Assembly: GCA_029945375.1 (NCBI GenBank)
Contig: CM057069.1
Coordinates: forward strand, 1,240,001-1,304,000
Direction of reading: 5' to 3'
Origin: Agaricus subrufescens
Taxonomy: Eukaryota; Basidiomycota; Agaricomycetes; Agaricales; Agaricaceae
Length of the DNA: 64,000 bases
Within the stretch, counting starts at the first letter, position 1; each line of letters starts with the position of its first letter. The notes under the pieces are model-generated. The model had not been told where the DNA came from, searched no databases, and saw only the letters and a program-made list of their open reading frames with translations. The translations under genes and the position numbers were made by a program. Below, piece by piece: positions 29,670 through 40,872 of the stretch.

Positions 29670-31913
29670 CAAGCATCCGCTTCTTGAACCGCAACCACTA
29701 CCTTCCTGTTTTGGAAGTCTCAGTGGAAGTGCTTGAGAAGTAATATACAGCGTCCACATTGTCTTTATGGATACGCGCGAGGATTTCGACAACGGGAACT
29801 GGACGTCAGATGACGACGATCAGCTTCCCCCACAGCTGGAGGCGGCGGTGCTCAAAACACCGATGACTCCAAAGGCGACCCGTCTCGAAAAGATGCGGTC
29901 TCACTTGAGGGCCAAACAGCTAGCAGCTCTTGGGCCCTCCCCCTACGCTACCCCTACCCCCGCAGGCCCTTCGCAAGCGTCGGCGACTCCGTTGTCGTAT
30001 GCGTCTCAGGACCCGCACACTCCGGCCAAGGGCAAGGCCCCCGCCACTCCCTCCACTCCCAATCCCTTCTCACCCTCTGCGGTGCCAGGGAAGAAGAACC
30101 GTCTCGCATCGATGTTGGCCACCGCGTCCGACCTCGTCCGCTCCATGCCCCCAGACAACGACTACGTGGCATATGCCTCGGAGTTGTTGATTCTGATCTT
30201 CAACTTACTCAGCTCGCCTGCCCACAAACAGGTTGAGTTCCAGAACATGGCTGGCGTCGTCTCCTTTGAGACTGCCCTCGCCATCATCATCGGCCAGACT
30301 GGCGCCGCCTCTCCTCCCTCCCCAGTCAAGCCCTCCACCCCCCTTCCCCCTCCTGCTCCGACCACACCCTCTAGACCCCGGTCCCCGATGGCCGAGGTTG
30401 AACATGAGGCTGCTGCGCCGCAGCCGAAGAAAGTCCGGGTCCAATCCCCACCTGGCCCCACTCCTAAATCCGCCGCTTCTCGGAAGCGTGCCCCGGCTGC
30501 TCCCGCAGCTGTCCGAGCACCTCCGAAGAGCATTCTCAAGGCGAAGCCGGCCCCCATCCCCTCCTCCCCAAAGGCCCCTTCCCCCGCCACCGCTCCTGCT
30601 GTGTCCAAACATGCCCCGGCGCGCAAGGGCAAGCATACAACTCATGGCGTCTCAAGGCGAGGCGTCCACATCACTCCCCCGGCCGGATCTAGCATCCGAG
30701 CTATTAATATCACACCCGAGGTTCTTCGGGAGTGCAATCGCCACCTCAAGGACGACCTCAAGGCTGAGGTCGTTCTCGAATCTTCCTCGGACACGGCAAC
30801 CGGTATTTTCATAGCCGCGTCCCGAGTTCTGTCCCACCCTGAGTCTGCGTGCGTCCTTAGGCACGTCCGCCGCCTCGTCGACCCCAATGGCCTTGTCCCG
30901 CTCCAGGCCACCACCCCCTCCTCCACGTCGTACTTGAAGATAATCGACGTACCACTCGTTCCGGCCCCTCCCGCCACCTGGATCAAAGCGCAACGCGACG
31001 CCTTCACCGTCGCTATGCACAATTCCCCCGTAGGTCACGCCCTGTCACGTCACCTCAAGCACGCCGTCCGCTTCATGAGGACGTCACACCATGCTGACAC
31101 TTGTGTCGCTTGGCTCGATATCTCGGATTCCGTCTCGGGCCGTACGGCCCGTGACTACATTGGTAAGCACGTCCTCATAGGCGGGCGGAACTGTCAAATC
31201 CGGGGCGCTGCACCCCGGCCCGGCTCTGCGCTGTGCACTCGCTGCCAGTGATGGGGCCACCACGCGGAGGTATGCCGATCTAAAGGTATCCGATGCCCTC
31301 ACTGCGCGGGACCGCACTCTGCGGAGTCCCACATCCAGGCTGCGATCGCGATGAAGAAGAATCCCGACGACCGCCACTGCGCGAATTGTTCCGCTGCCAA
31401 GAAGAGCAAGACCGCGCACTCCACCACGGACAAGTCTTGTCCGTTCTGGGACAACCGCTTCGACCGGGACTGGATCTGTCGCCAGTTCCCATCGAAGAAG
31501 TAGTCGACTGTCATAGCCGGCTTCGGGAGCTGTAGTATGCGCGCCCACCATATCCCCTTCGCTATTTTCGTCCGCTTTGGGAACCGCTGGTCGGAGGCCG
31601 GTGTATACGGGGTGGAGACCCCTGGGGATGTTGACTTGAGCTACGGTTCATCACGGCTGAGGGTAGGATGTACTTCATCATTTTTCCTTTATATGTTTTG
31701 CTTTTTCTTTCTCATATGCGCTTGACCTCGTCGCGCGGATACGTTTCTTTTGCACCTTTGTAAGTTTGACTCCATGTAATGGGTTCGTGCCCCTATCGGA
31801 TACGCGTTATGGCATCCATATTAGTGTAGTAAGCCCGGAGTATCTAACCGGATGTCGTATAGCTACATTAATAAAAGGTCCACCGAGAGGTGCCATTGAT
31901 TATAAAAAAAAAA
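29670..31913 (+). mobile_element. H1: ORF1-only LINE satellite, 2.24 kb
   Basis: A perfect 15-bp duplication ACAATGACCTTAACG (29655-29669 and 31914-31928) brackets the element. The 5' start is CAAGCATCCGCTTCTTGAAC followed by the hairpin block. One gene (29767-31503) and a 400-bp 3' region follow, then the tail GGTGCCATTGATTAT and an A run. No endonuclease or RT gene is present. The 3' region is a mosaic: CGCGCGGATACGTTTCTTTT as in H3 and the LINEs, then the GTAGCTAC..GGTGCCATTG tail of the short elements. Confidence 0.9.
29767..31503 (+). pseudogene. H1 ORF1 (gag-like), one in-frame TGA
   Basis: MDTREDFDNGNWTSDDDDQL opens a 579-codon frame ending QFPSKK. TGA at 31249-31251 replaces the arginine of CTRCQRWGHH, inside the first zinc knuckle. 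After it the same frame holds CPHCAGPHSAESH and CANCSAAKKSKTAH. The middle is Pro/Ala-rich (linker and nuclear-localisation-like KKVR). A conserved globular part (AINITPEVLRECNRHLKDDL, DISDSVSGRTARDYIG) precedes the knuckles. Translation to the TGA would give 494 residues without the RNA-binding end. Otherwise undamaged. Confidence 0.88.
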
Positions 31914-32506
31914 ACAATGACCTTAACGTCTCCCTTGGAATAGATGTAAATGGAGTTGTCGGAGCGAAGTCTGGAGTAGCCAATACCCTCTAGAACACCT
32001 CGGAGCTTCTTACTCCACTGTCTGGCAGCCTGCTTAAGGCCATAAAGCGATTTCCGGAGCCTGAAGACCATATTAGGGCCCCCAGTGTGATAGCCCTCTG
32101 GTTGCCTCATATAAATCTCCTCCTCGAGTTCCCCATAAGTGAAGGCAGAGGAGATGTCAACAGAGCGCATTTTGTAGCCCTCTCTAGCAGCCAGAGCTAT
32201 AATGAGTCTCAGAGAGGCAGGACGAAATGTAGGGGCAAAGACCTCGGTGTAATCGAATCCAGGACGTTGGGAGAAGCCCTTAGCAACAAGACGAGCCCTA
32301 TAGCGCTCAATAGAGCCGTCGGCATGCCTTTTCACCTTGAAGACCCAGCCAGAGTTGACTACCTTCTTACCAGGAGGCAGCTCAGTGAGTTCCCAAGTCC
32401 TGTTAGCCTCGAGATTGAATATCTCAGTGTTACAAGCATTGACCCAGTGTTCCCTGTCAGGGGACTGCATAGCCAGCCTGTAGGTGCGAGGATCAGCTGT
32501 AGAAAC

Positions 32507-32835
32507 TGTTAGAATGCCCCAAGCATTCAGTTATTAGAGTGACTGGACAATTTGTTTTGTGTATATCTCGACTTAGAGTAAAGCGGACGGTTCCACTCAC
32601 GTGATAGATTAGTCAGCGCATGTTGAACTTGCCTGTGGACGACTTAGAAGTCTTTAGCTTCTTATACTTGTCCACAGGTGAGCAATCTCTTTGTATTGTG
32701 TCTTTAGCTTCTTATACTTGTCCACAGATTAACTGTGCTAATACTAGCTCATTTCTTATCCGATCCGCTCAATACTAGTGTCGTTAGGATTGCCACTGCG
32801 AACTCTACGTTCTACTTCCAACAGGGTATGGGCCC
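32507..32835 (+). repeat. Copia H 5' LTR (subfamily II, 317 bp) and primer site
   Basis: LTR 32507-32823, TGTTAGAATGCC to TTCCAACA. The primer site at 32824-32835 reads GGGTATGGGCCC, one mismatch from GGTTATGGGCCC. The LTR abuts copia G RT sequence on the left. Confidence 0.9.
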
Positions 32836-32956
32836 CGGCTTCTAACGACCTACAAATCGATTTTTCATTCTTCAACCATCATCAACTCAACTCCTACTCT
32901 CTCTCATCCCTCCTCCCTCAAACTATTTCGCTTCCCCTGCCCGCAATTTTCCTTGT

Positions 32957-33548
32957 ATGGCTTCGGGTTCACCAGCGTTCATTAAGCTCAATGGGGAGAA
33001 CTATGCCACGTGGTCCGGCGAGATGGAGGCCTGGCTACGTGCCTCTGGCCTATGGAGACTTGTTTCAGGCAAGCAAAGTGCTCCTTCCATTCCCTCTTCC
33101 CCTACTCCCCAGGATTTCGCTTCCCAGTCACTTTGGGAGGATAAACTCGATAAGGCTGCTGGCTGGCTCTACTTAATGGTTGAAGAAGACCAAAGGGTGC
33201 ATTTTGCAGGCATCCAGGATGATCCAATCAAGATGTGGGCTGCTCTGGAGGCTGTACATCGTCAGAAGAAGGCTGGAATGCGATTCAATGCCTATGATGA
33301 GCTGTTTAGCATCCGTAAACTTGAAGAGGAGTCCCTCCAGTTGCTTATAAACTGTGTAGAGGGCTGCAAACGTCGTCTGAAGGAGCTCAGACCGGAGAAA
33401 TTCACTCTAGATGAGCTGGATGATGAGCTGGCCTCTATGGCACTCATTAGGGCGCTCCCGGACGAGTTTTCTGCTTTTACATCGTCTCTTTTGCTTATGG
33501 ACAAGCTGGACAAGACCACAATTCATCAGGCCTTCGTTACAGAGGATA
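32957..33548 (+). pseudogene. Copia H gag, truncated at an inversion junction
   Basis: MASGSPAFIKLNGENYATW to HQAFVTEDR is open without stops. It has CGA (arginine) at the GMRFNAYDEL codon where copia E, I and J have TGA. At 33547-33550 the sequence switches to integrase of copia I on the other strand, with a 2-3 base overlap. The rest of gag, including the CCHC knuckle, is missing. Confidence 0.88.
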
Positions 33549-34284
33549 GAACCAGGGAGAGATGACGTAGGAAGCCTATTCCATACATGCACCATAGAGG
33601 AGATGCATTCACCCCAGAAACTCGGGGGCAATTTCGACTCAGAGAGCATGGCTGTGATCCTTTCACCCATAGTTCTGTTAGCCCTTTCAGCTAGACCGTT
33701 CTGCTGAGGCCTGTTGCGAGTAGAATGCCTCCTATCGATGCCACACTGCTCCGTGAAGGCTAGGAACACTTTAGACATGTATTCACCGCCTTTATCGTCC
33801 TGTAGAGCGCGCATTTTCACTCCTAGTTGGTTTTCAGCCCAAGATTTGTAGATTTTGAACGCTTCAAAGGCCTCAGACTTGCTTTTCAGCAGATATACAG
33901 CCCGGAAACGCATTGCATCGTCTATAAATGTTATCCAGTACTTGTAGCCTGAGTGGGAAGCGACTGGGAGCGGTCCATGAAGGTCTGAGTGCACCAGCTC
34001 GAGTGGAGATCGATTATGGCTGGTAGAAGAGGGGAAAGGAAGCGAATGCATCTTGCCAGCAAGGCAGGGCTCACATATGGGGTCAGGGGACACTTTAGAG
34101 TCAAGTTTGAGGCCTGTAACAAGCTCCTTGTTCACCATAGACCTCACATCAGCATAATTGTGGTGAATAAAGCGACAATGCCATAGGGAGAGGTCACAGG
34201 GGAGTGTAGAGACCGAAAAAGCGGCCTCCGAGGTGAGAGTTGAGCCATCTAGCTCAGCAGAGTTGTTAGGGTGGATGGTGGCCG

Positions 34285-36526
34285 TTTTTTTTTTGTATCA
34301 GCGGCACCTCTCGGTGGACCTTCTATTCAAGTAGCTATAGGACATCCAGGTAGATAATCTGGGCACACTACAAGAATATGGATGCCATGACGCGTATCCA
34401 AAGGAAAAATCATTAAGCCCCGAACAACAAAAGTTAAACGTATCAGGCGGAAAGATCATCGCCTCGAGGAGAGAAAAGAAAAAACAAATCATAAAGGAAA
34501 GGAAATGATAAGTCCATACATAATAAGATGGGCAAAACGAGCCGTGGCTCAGCAAACACATACCACCTACATACAAACTTGGATACAGCCCCGATTTTCA
34601 AGACAGGCCGGTTTACGATCACGGATGGAGTAGCGAAGGAAAATGGTGGGTACCGAACAGCGTGCGCTCCCGAAATAAGACATGACTCTTACTACTTCTT
34701 GGATGGGAACTGGCGCCGCAGCCAATCCCGATTGAAGCGATTGTTCCAGAACGGACACGAAGTGTCCGTGCTGGAGTGCGCCGAGTTTTTCTTCTTCGCT
34801 GCAGAGCAGTTGGCGCAGTGACGGTCGTCCGGATTCCTCTTCATCGCTATGGACGCCTGAATGTGCGAGTCGGCAGAGTGCGGGCCCGCGCAGTGAGGAC
34901 AGCGTATGCCCTTGGATCGGCATACGTCGGAATGATGGCCCCATCGTTGACAACGAGTGCATAAAGCTGAGCCGGGCTGCGGGGCAGCGCCGCGGATTTG
35001 ACAGTTGCGCCCACCAATGAAGACATGCTTACCAATGAAGTCCCGGGCCGTGCGGCCAGAGACGGAGTCTGCTATGTCGATCCAAGCGATGCAGGTATCG
35101 GACTTACGTGATGTCCGCATGAAACGGACGGCGTGCTTGATGTGAGTGGATAAAGGTTTACCCACGGGAGAATTATGCATCGCGACGGTGAATGCCTCGC
35201 GCTGCGCCTGGAGCCATGTGGCGGGGGGAGCCGGAATGAGTGGAACGTCCAGAACCTTGAGATAGGACGTGGAAGTGGGGGTAGCAGACTGGAGGGGGAC
35301 GAGTCCGTTGGGGTCGACGAGGCAGCATACATGCCTAAGCACGCACGCAGATTCAGGTTTAGAGAGCACTCGGGAAGCGGTAATGAAAATGCCGGAGGCC
35401 GAGTCGATAGAAGATTCCAGAATGACCTCAGACTTGAGGTCATCCTTGAGGTGACGGTTGCACTCCTGGAGGACATCGGGAGTGATATTAATAGCGCGGA
35501 TTGAAGATCCGGCCGGTGGGTGGATAAGGACCCCACGGCGCGAAGCGCCGTGGCTGGTGTGCTTGCCCTTGTGTGCGGGGGCATGGCGGGACACAGCGGG
35601 GGCAGAAGAGGGAGCCAGGGCCTTGGGAAGAGAGGGGACGGGGGCCGGCTTGGCTTTGAGATTGCTCCTAGGAGGTGCTCGAACAGCTGCGGGCGCAGCC
35701 GGGGCACGCTTCTTAGGGGCGGCTTCCTTTGGGGTGGACCCAGGTGACTGGATCCGGACTTTTTTCGGGACCGGAGTGGCTACCTTGTCCTCAGCCATAG
35801 GAGACTGAGGGCAACTTGAGGGAACGACTGGGGTCGAAGAGGGGAGGGGGATGGTGGGCTTGACCAGGGAAGGGGGCGGCGGTCCAGCTTGAGCAATGAG
35901 CATGGCCAGTGCGACTTCAAAGGAGTTGATACCAGTCATGTTTTGAAATTCCAAGTTCTTGTGGGCGCTACTCCGCAAGATGATGAAGACGAGACGGAGA
36001 AGTTCACTGGCGTAGCCAACAAAATTCTTGTCGGGGGAGGTTGTTTGCACGATGTCGGCGGCCGTCGACAGCATGTTAGCCAGTTGATGCTTCTTTCCAG
36101 GCACCTTGGAGGGGGAGTAGATCGAAGCGGCTCGAGAGGCGGTGGAGAGCGCTGGCGAATTGAGGAGGTTCGTCAATTGCTCGGGTGTCATCCCCCTGCC
36201 CTGGCGAGAGGACGAGGGGGTGGGGGTTACCGGGGTGGTGGGGAGTGGAGGGGGGTCATCGCGAGCGATGGCCTTTCCGAATTTTGCACGCATCTTCTCA
36301 GCGCGCATCATTGGCTTGGGCGGCGGGGCGTCCTCGTCCATTATACGAGATGTGGACTCCTTAGCCTCCGCAAGAAGGCGTTCGAAGTCCGTGTCAGAGA
36401 CGGCGGGGGCAGTGTCTTCAAACCAGTCGCCAGACGTGTCCATATCACTGCGTTTATTGCTACTCATAGCTCTTACACTAAGGCTTCCAAAAGAGGAAGG
36501 TAGTGGTTTGAGTTCAAGAAGCGATG
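34285..36526 (-). mobile_element. H2: ORF1-only LINE satellite, 2.24 kb
   Basis: T run 34285-34294, then GTATCAGCGGCACCTCTCGG, the tail shared with H1, H4 and the short elements. The 5' end near 36526 reads CATCGCTTCTTGAACTCAAA on the minus strand, followed by the hairpin block. The flanks share GCTCAGCAGAGTTGTTAGG and about 14 more bases with several mismatches. The mismatches coincide with variants between copia copies, so the flanks may belong to two copies rather than form a simple duplication. Confidence 0.88.
34692..36467 (-). CDS. H2 ORF1: gag-like zinc-knuckle protein, 591 residues, intact
   Basis: MSSNKRSDMDTSGDWFED opens a frame with no defect to QFPSKK. The N-terminal module (DTAPAVSDTDFERLLAEAKE ... 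AEKMRAKFGK) differs from H1 and H3. Next come a Ser/Pro linker, a helical region (YASELLRLVFIILRSSAHKN), a Pro/Ala/Lys-rich segment with PKKVRIQSP, and a conserved globular part (AINITPDVLQECNRHLKDDL, DIADSVSGRTARDFIG). The C-terminus carries CTRCQRWGHHSDVC (from about 503), CPHCAGPHSADSH and CANCSAAKKKNSAH. It is expected to bind element RNA and to depend on a LINE for reverse transcription (inference). An alternative start is the internal methionine at MDTSGDW. Confidence 0.9.
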   Translation of the reverse strand: MSSNKRSDMDTSGDWFEDTAPAVSDTDFERLLAEAKESTSRIMDEDAPPPKPMMRAEKMRAKFGKAIARDDPPPLPTTPVTPTPSSSRQGRGMTPEQLTNLLNSPALSTASRAASIYSPSKVPGKKHQLANMLSTAADIVQTTSPDKNFVGYASELLRLVFIILRSSAHKNLEFQNMTGINSFEVALAMLIAQAGPPPPSLVKPTIPLPSSTPVVPSSCPQSPMAEDKVATPVPKKVRIQSPGSTPKEAAPKKRAPAAPAAVRAPPRSNLKAKPAPVPSLPKALAPSSAPAVSRHAPAHKGKHTSHGASRRGVLIHPPAGSSIRAINITPDVLQECNRHLKDDLKSEVILESSIDSASGIFITASRVLSKPESACVLRHVCCLVDPNGLVPLQSATPTSTSYLKVLDVPLIPAPPATWLQAQREAFTVAMHNSPVGKPLSTHIKHAVRFMRTSRKSDTCIAWIDIADSVSGRTARDFIGKHVFIGGRNCQIRGAAPQPGSALCTRCQRWGHHSDVCRSKGIRCPHCAGPHSADSHIQASIAMKRNPDDRHCANCSAAKKKNSAHSSTDTSCPFWNNRFNRDWLRRQFPSKK

Positions 36527-37957
36527 CTCAGCAGAGTTGTTAGGTGGGATTGTAGCAGTTGAAAAGTGTTGTCCCCTTGCAGCAGAAGGATAGAACGAGC
36601 AGAAATGGTGATAATGAAATTCTTGTGCTGTGCAAGGTATAGACAAGACAGCAAGTTGCTCTGGAGAGCAGGAACATGCAAAACTCTAGTAAACTCAACT
36701 GCTCTAGCCACTTTTCTGCTCAAAACTGGCTCAAAGACCACAGACCCCACCCCAGCTGAGTAAACAACTGAATTATCAGCTAAGCGAATGGGAATGCAAT
36801 GGGGGGAGTAGGTTTTGAACCAATGCTTGTGGGGGGTCATATGAGAAGTGGCCCCTGTATCTGCAAGCCAGTGGAAGTCAGCATCGAGCTGCAGGGGGGC
36901 AGAGAGTGAAGGGGAAGAGGTAGGGGAGGGAGCACTTGCATTTCCAGCAAATTCTCGAACTCTCTGCGCTTTTTTGGCACCAGGAGTCAAGCTAGAGCTT
37001 CCAGAAGCAGTGGGGGAGTCATTGGAGCTGTCCTGGGCCTTGTTGGCCTTGTTTCCTCGAGTTCTGGGCTTCTGAGCGTCCTCCTGAGCGCGTTTCTTCG
37101 CTTTTTCGAACATCCAGCAGTTAGCCACCTTGTGACCAGTTCTCCCACAGAAGTCGCAGGTCTCTGACGCGTTTTTGAAGCCAGAACGCGCTGCTAGGGC
37201 CTGGGAGCCTCCCAAGGCATCCTGAGCACGTTTCCTTTGCTGGATATCCTCAGTAACAAAGGCCTGGTGGATTGTGGTCTTGTCCAGCTTGTCCATGAGC
37301 AGGAGAGACGATGTGAAGGCCGAAAACTCGTCCGGGAGCGCCCTAATGAGTGCCATAGAGGCCAGCTCATCATCCAGCTGCTCTAAAGTGAATTTCTCTG
37401 GTCTAAGCTCCTTTAGACGACGTTTGCAGCCCTCTACACGGTTTATAAGCGATTGGAGCGACTCCTCTTCGTGTTTTCAGATGCTGAAGAGCTCATCATA
37501 GGCATTGAATCACATTCCAGCCTTCTTCTGACGATGTACAGCCTCCAGAGCAGCCCACATCTTGATTGGATTGTCCTGGATGCCTGCAAAATGCACCCTT
37601 TGGTCTTCTTCAACCATTAGATAGAGCCAGCCAGCTGCCTTGTCGAGTTTGTCCTCCCAGAGTGACTGGGAAGCGAAATCCTGGGGAGTGGGGGAAGAGG
37701 GAATGGAGGGAGGACTCTGCTTGCCTGAAACAAGTCTCCATAGGCCAGAGGCTCGTAGCCAGGCCTCCATCTCGCCGGACCATGTGGCATAGTTCTCCCC
37801 ATTGAGCTTAACGAACGCTGGCGAACCCGAAGCCATACGAGCAAAAATGAGGGCAGGAGAAGCGAAATAGTTTGGGGGAGGAGGGAAGGGAAAGAGTAGT
37901 TGTTGAGTTGAAGATGGTTGAAGAATGAAAAGTCGATTTGTAGGTCGTTAGAAGCCG

Positions 37958-38286
37958 GGGCCCATAACCTGTTGGAAGTGGAACGTAGAGTTCGCAGTGG
38001 CGATCCTAACGACGCTAGTATCGAGCGGATCGGATAAGAAATGAGCTAGTATTAGCACAGTTAATCTGTGGACAAGTCTAAGAAGCTGTAACAACAATAC
38101 AAAGAGATTGCTCACCTGTGGACAAGTCTAAGAAGCTAAAGACTTCTAAGTCATCCACAGGCAAGTTCAACATGCGCTGACTAATCTATCACGTGAGCGG
38201 AACCGTCCACATTACTCTAAGTCGAGATATACACAAAACAAATTGTCCAGCCATTCTAATAGCTGAATGCTTGGGGCATTCTAACA
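37958..38286 (-). repeat. Copia I primer site and 5' LTR (subfamily II, 317 bp)
   Basis: Primer site complement GGGCCCATAACC at 37958-37969; LTR 37970-38286, outer end TCTAACA. Directly outside lies AAATCAACAAGTTCCCAG, copia J RT sequence. The same join (CTAACA followed by these bases) appears at 49277 without an LTR. Confidence 0.9.
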
Positions 38287-39469
38287 AAATCAACAAGTTC
38301 CCAGGTCCTGTTGGCCTCCAGATTGAAGATTTCGGTGTTACAAGCGTCCTGCCAGTGAGAGCGCTCAGGAGACTGCATAGCCAGCCTGTAGGAGCGAGGA
38401 TCCGCATTAGAAACTGCTCCAGCAAACTCTACATCACAGAAGTCACTGTCAACCAAAAAAAAAGCGGCCTCCTTTTCTAGTCCTGGATTGTCTCCAGGTA
38501 GGTCGATGTTTTTGACCCTCCACCACTCACCAGGGGGTTGTCTAACTCGATTGGTGTGCCTAGGGACTCGTGGAGGCTCAGCAGGCACAGGAGCAGTCGG
38601 AGAAGTGACAGGGAGTGGTGCAGGAGGTTGTGGAGGCGTTCTAGGTGGAGAGGGAGCAACAGGAGATGCAGGAGCGAGCACAGGAGATGCAGGAGCGATC
38701 ACAGGAGCTTCAGAAGCATTCTGAGGTGCTTTAGACTCTTCAGGAGGAATATCACTTGCAGGAGTCAAACTAGGCAGCGGAGATGGTGCAGGGAGAGGCC
38801 AGATACCACCCCCTTCATCCTGGAGAGGTGGGAAGTCGAAATGCGACGAGGGGAGCACTGGAGAAGGCTCTGAAGCGATAGAAGTCTTGGGAGAGCTGGG
38901 AGGGCCAGCAAATGATGGAATAGCGTCAAGTTGAGCTCTAGAAGTGCCAGGGAAGTACCTTTCGTCGAATTCAGCCCTTTCAGAGATAATTGAACGCTTG
39001 GTGACTGGGTTATAGAACTTCCAGCCCTTGTAGCCAGTAGGATAGCCTATGAAAATGCATTTTTCATAGTGAGGCTGAAGAGAATTGCGTTTATCTCGTT
39101 GTATATGGACATAGGCAGTGCACCCCCATACTCAGAGGTGGGAGATGTCGGGCTTTCGCTTATAGAATGCTTGGAAGGGAGTAGAACCAGGGAGAGACGA
39201 CGTAGGAAGCCTATTCCATACATGCACCATAGAAGAGATGCATTCACCCCAGAAACACGGAGGCAATTTCGACTCAGAGAGCATTGCAGTGATCCTTTCA
39301 CCCATAGTTCTGTTAGCTCTCTCAGCTAGACCATTCTGCTGAGGCCTGTTGCGAGTAGAATGCCTTCTATCGATCCCACACTGCTCCGTGAAGGCTAGGA
39401 ACGCTTTAGACATGTATTCACCGCCTTTATCGTCCTGTAGAGTGCGCATTTTCACTCCTAGTTGGTTTT

Positions 39470-40872
39470 TTTTTTTTTTTTTTTGTATCAATGGCACCTC
39501 TCAGTGGACCTTTTATTCAAGTAGCTATACGACATCCAGTTAGATACTCCGGGCATACTACAAGAATATGGCAGCCATGATGCGTCGCCGATAAATACAT
39601 TAGCCCCAAACAACATTATAATCGTATATCATATCCGGCGGAATTTACATCGCCTCGAAGAGTAAAGTAAAAAGAAAAAATAAAACAATAAGGATAAGAA
39701 TGATGGGCCGTAGGGAAAAATGTACGAAGTGAGCCTTGGCTCAAGCAAACATAACACCTACATAACAGCCCGGATACGCCCCCGATTTTCTGATGAGGCG
39801 GTTGCAGTCATGCGTGAAGCGCAGTGAGTGCAGATGGTGGGTGCCGGTGGAATGCGCTCCCGTGAAAGAATGACGAAGGCAGTTGGGTGCCTGAAAAGAT
39901 GGTGGAGGGCTGGCCATCGCATGGAGTAGCCAGGGCCGGGAGAGAGTGTCGGGGCAGCTGAGTGCCGGGAACAAATGAGGGAACCGGAAGGGACAGGATG
40001 GAAAGTTGGGAAAAAAAAACTTTCCGAATGTTGGGTCAAAAGACCCGAGCGTGAGCACACGTCACAGAGTAACGCAACCACTCGGTGCCAGCTAAGAATA
40101 GCTAGCCAATGGTGGACGGACCCAGGGTAGGATCCGGCCGAGGAGAGGGAGGGGGAGCCACGCACAAGTGCGCAGCAAAATGGTGGCTGCCAGAGAATTG
40201 ACGACCGGGGGGGATCGCGCAGCGCGATGCCGCTGAAAGATGGTGCACGGCGGGAGGGTCTCTTGAAGACACCACAGCCCGGTGCGGGAAGGGATCGGAC
40301 CGTCTGATGGGAGAAGAGGAGGAGGACGGTGAAAGGTTGGACGTGGTCGCATCCGACGTCCGTTGGGAGAAGGGAAGGTGGGCGCTATGAGCGGCGCCGA
40401 TGCGGTGGTGTCCAGAGGGCTTGGGCCAGTCCAGACGAAAGGGTGCACCCACGAGAAGAGTGGGCGCGAGTGGTGGAACGAAGGTTTTTTGTCCCGAGTA
40501 GAAAAAGGAGTGTATGGCGCAGAGAGCGGCGCCAGCGCAGTGGTGTCCAAGAGGTTTGACCATCCTGGACGAGGAGTGCGCCCCCAGAAAGAGAATGCGA
40601 GGGTGGGACACATAGAATGTGCCCCAAAGGTCAAGCGGAAGGGGAGTAACATACCCCAAGGCCGCCCAACGGTGGTCGACACGACATCCAACGATAGCAC
40701 AGATGCTGACCGTGCTATTCAACTCGAACCTCTGGGATATCAGCAGGGAGTGAGACCCCGCCTACACAACGCCCCCTACGATTTCACCGAGGAGTGGACG
40801 TCTCAGCTACTAAGGCGTAGGCCCCACCCATCCCAAAAGGGAAGGTGGTGGTTAGAGGTCAAGAAGGGAATG
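39470..40872 (-). mobile_element. S2: full-length short LINE-tailed element, 1.40 kb
   Basis: A perfect 16-bp duplication ACTCCTAGTTGGTTTT (39454-39469 and 40873-40888) flanks it. The T run and GTATCAATGGCACC mark the 3' end. The 5' end on the minus strand is CATTCCCTTCTTGACCTCTA, followed by the shared hairpin block. The GC-rich 5' two thirds have open frames in several phases, but the same phase is not kept among copies, so coding is doubtful. The 3' 300 bp (GCTTGAGCCAAGGCTC onward) resemble the 3' regions of H2 and H4. Confidence 0.87.

Larger units (their letters stand above)
28727..32506 (-). pseudogene. Copia G RT-RNase H, split by ORF1-only element H1
   Basis: The RNase H part (28745-29150) has an internal deletion near 28811 that removes the end of the KHLDL helix, and a TAG in the LSSTEAEF motif. 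The frame from 29047 to about 29640 covers YSDTSHGG, TRPDIAYAVS and SKSDAAM. After H1 (29670-31913), the N-terminal RT continues from 31929 to 32470 (NRTWELTELPPGKKVVNSGW, FDYTEVFAPTF, YGLKQAARQW). It ends at 32506, where the copia H LTR begins. A subfamily I relative of copia B; not functional. Confidence 0.87.
33549..37836 (-). pseudogene. Copia I gag-protease-integrase, split by ORF1-only element H2
   Basis: Gag starts at 37836 (MASGSPAFVKLNGENYATW). TGA at 37510-37512 replaces the CGA of GMRFNAY. The frame continues through RALPDEFSAF, the knuckle CDFCGRTGHKVANC and the protease HWLADTGATSHM to 36527. After H2 the integrase zinc region (CEPCLAGKMHSLPF) and DDE core (HSDLHGP, QDDKGGEY, NGLAERAN) follow to 33551, where the element is cut off at the junction with copia H. 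RT, RNase H and 3' LTR are absent. Confidence 0.88.

Noticed and set aside
34252..36560. A 33-bp target duplication around H2
   Set aside because: Too long for this system and with mismatches that match known differences between copia copies; it may be homologous flanks of two copies.
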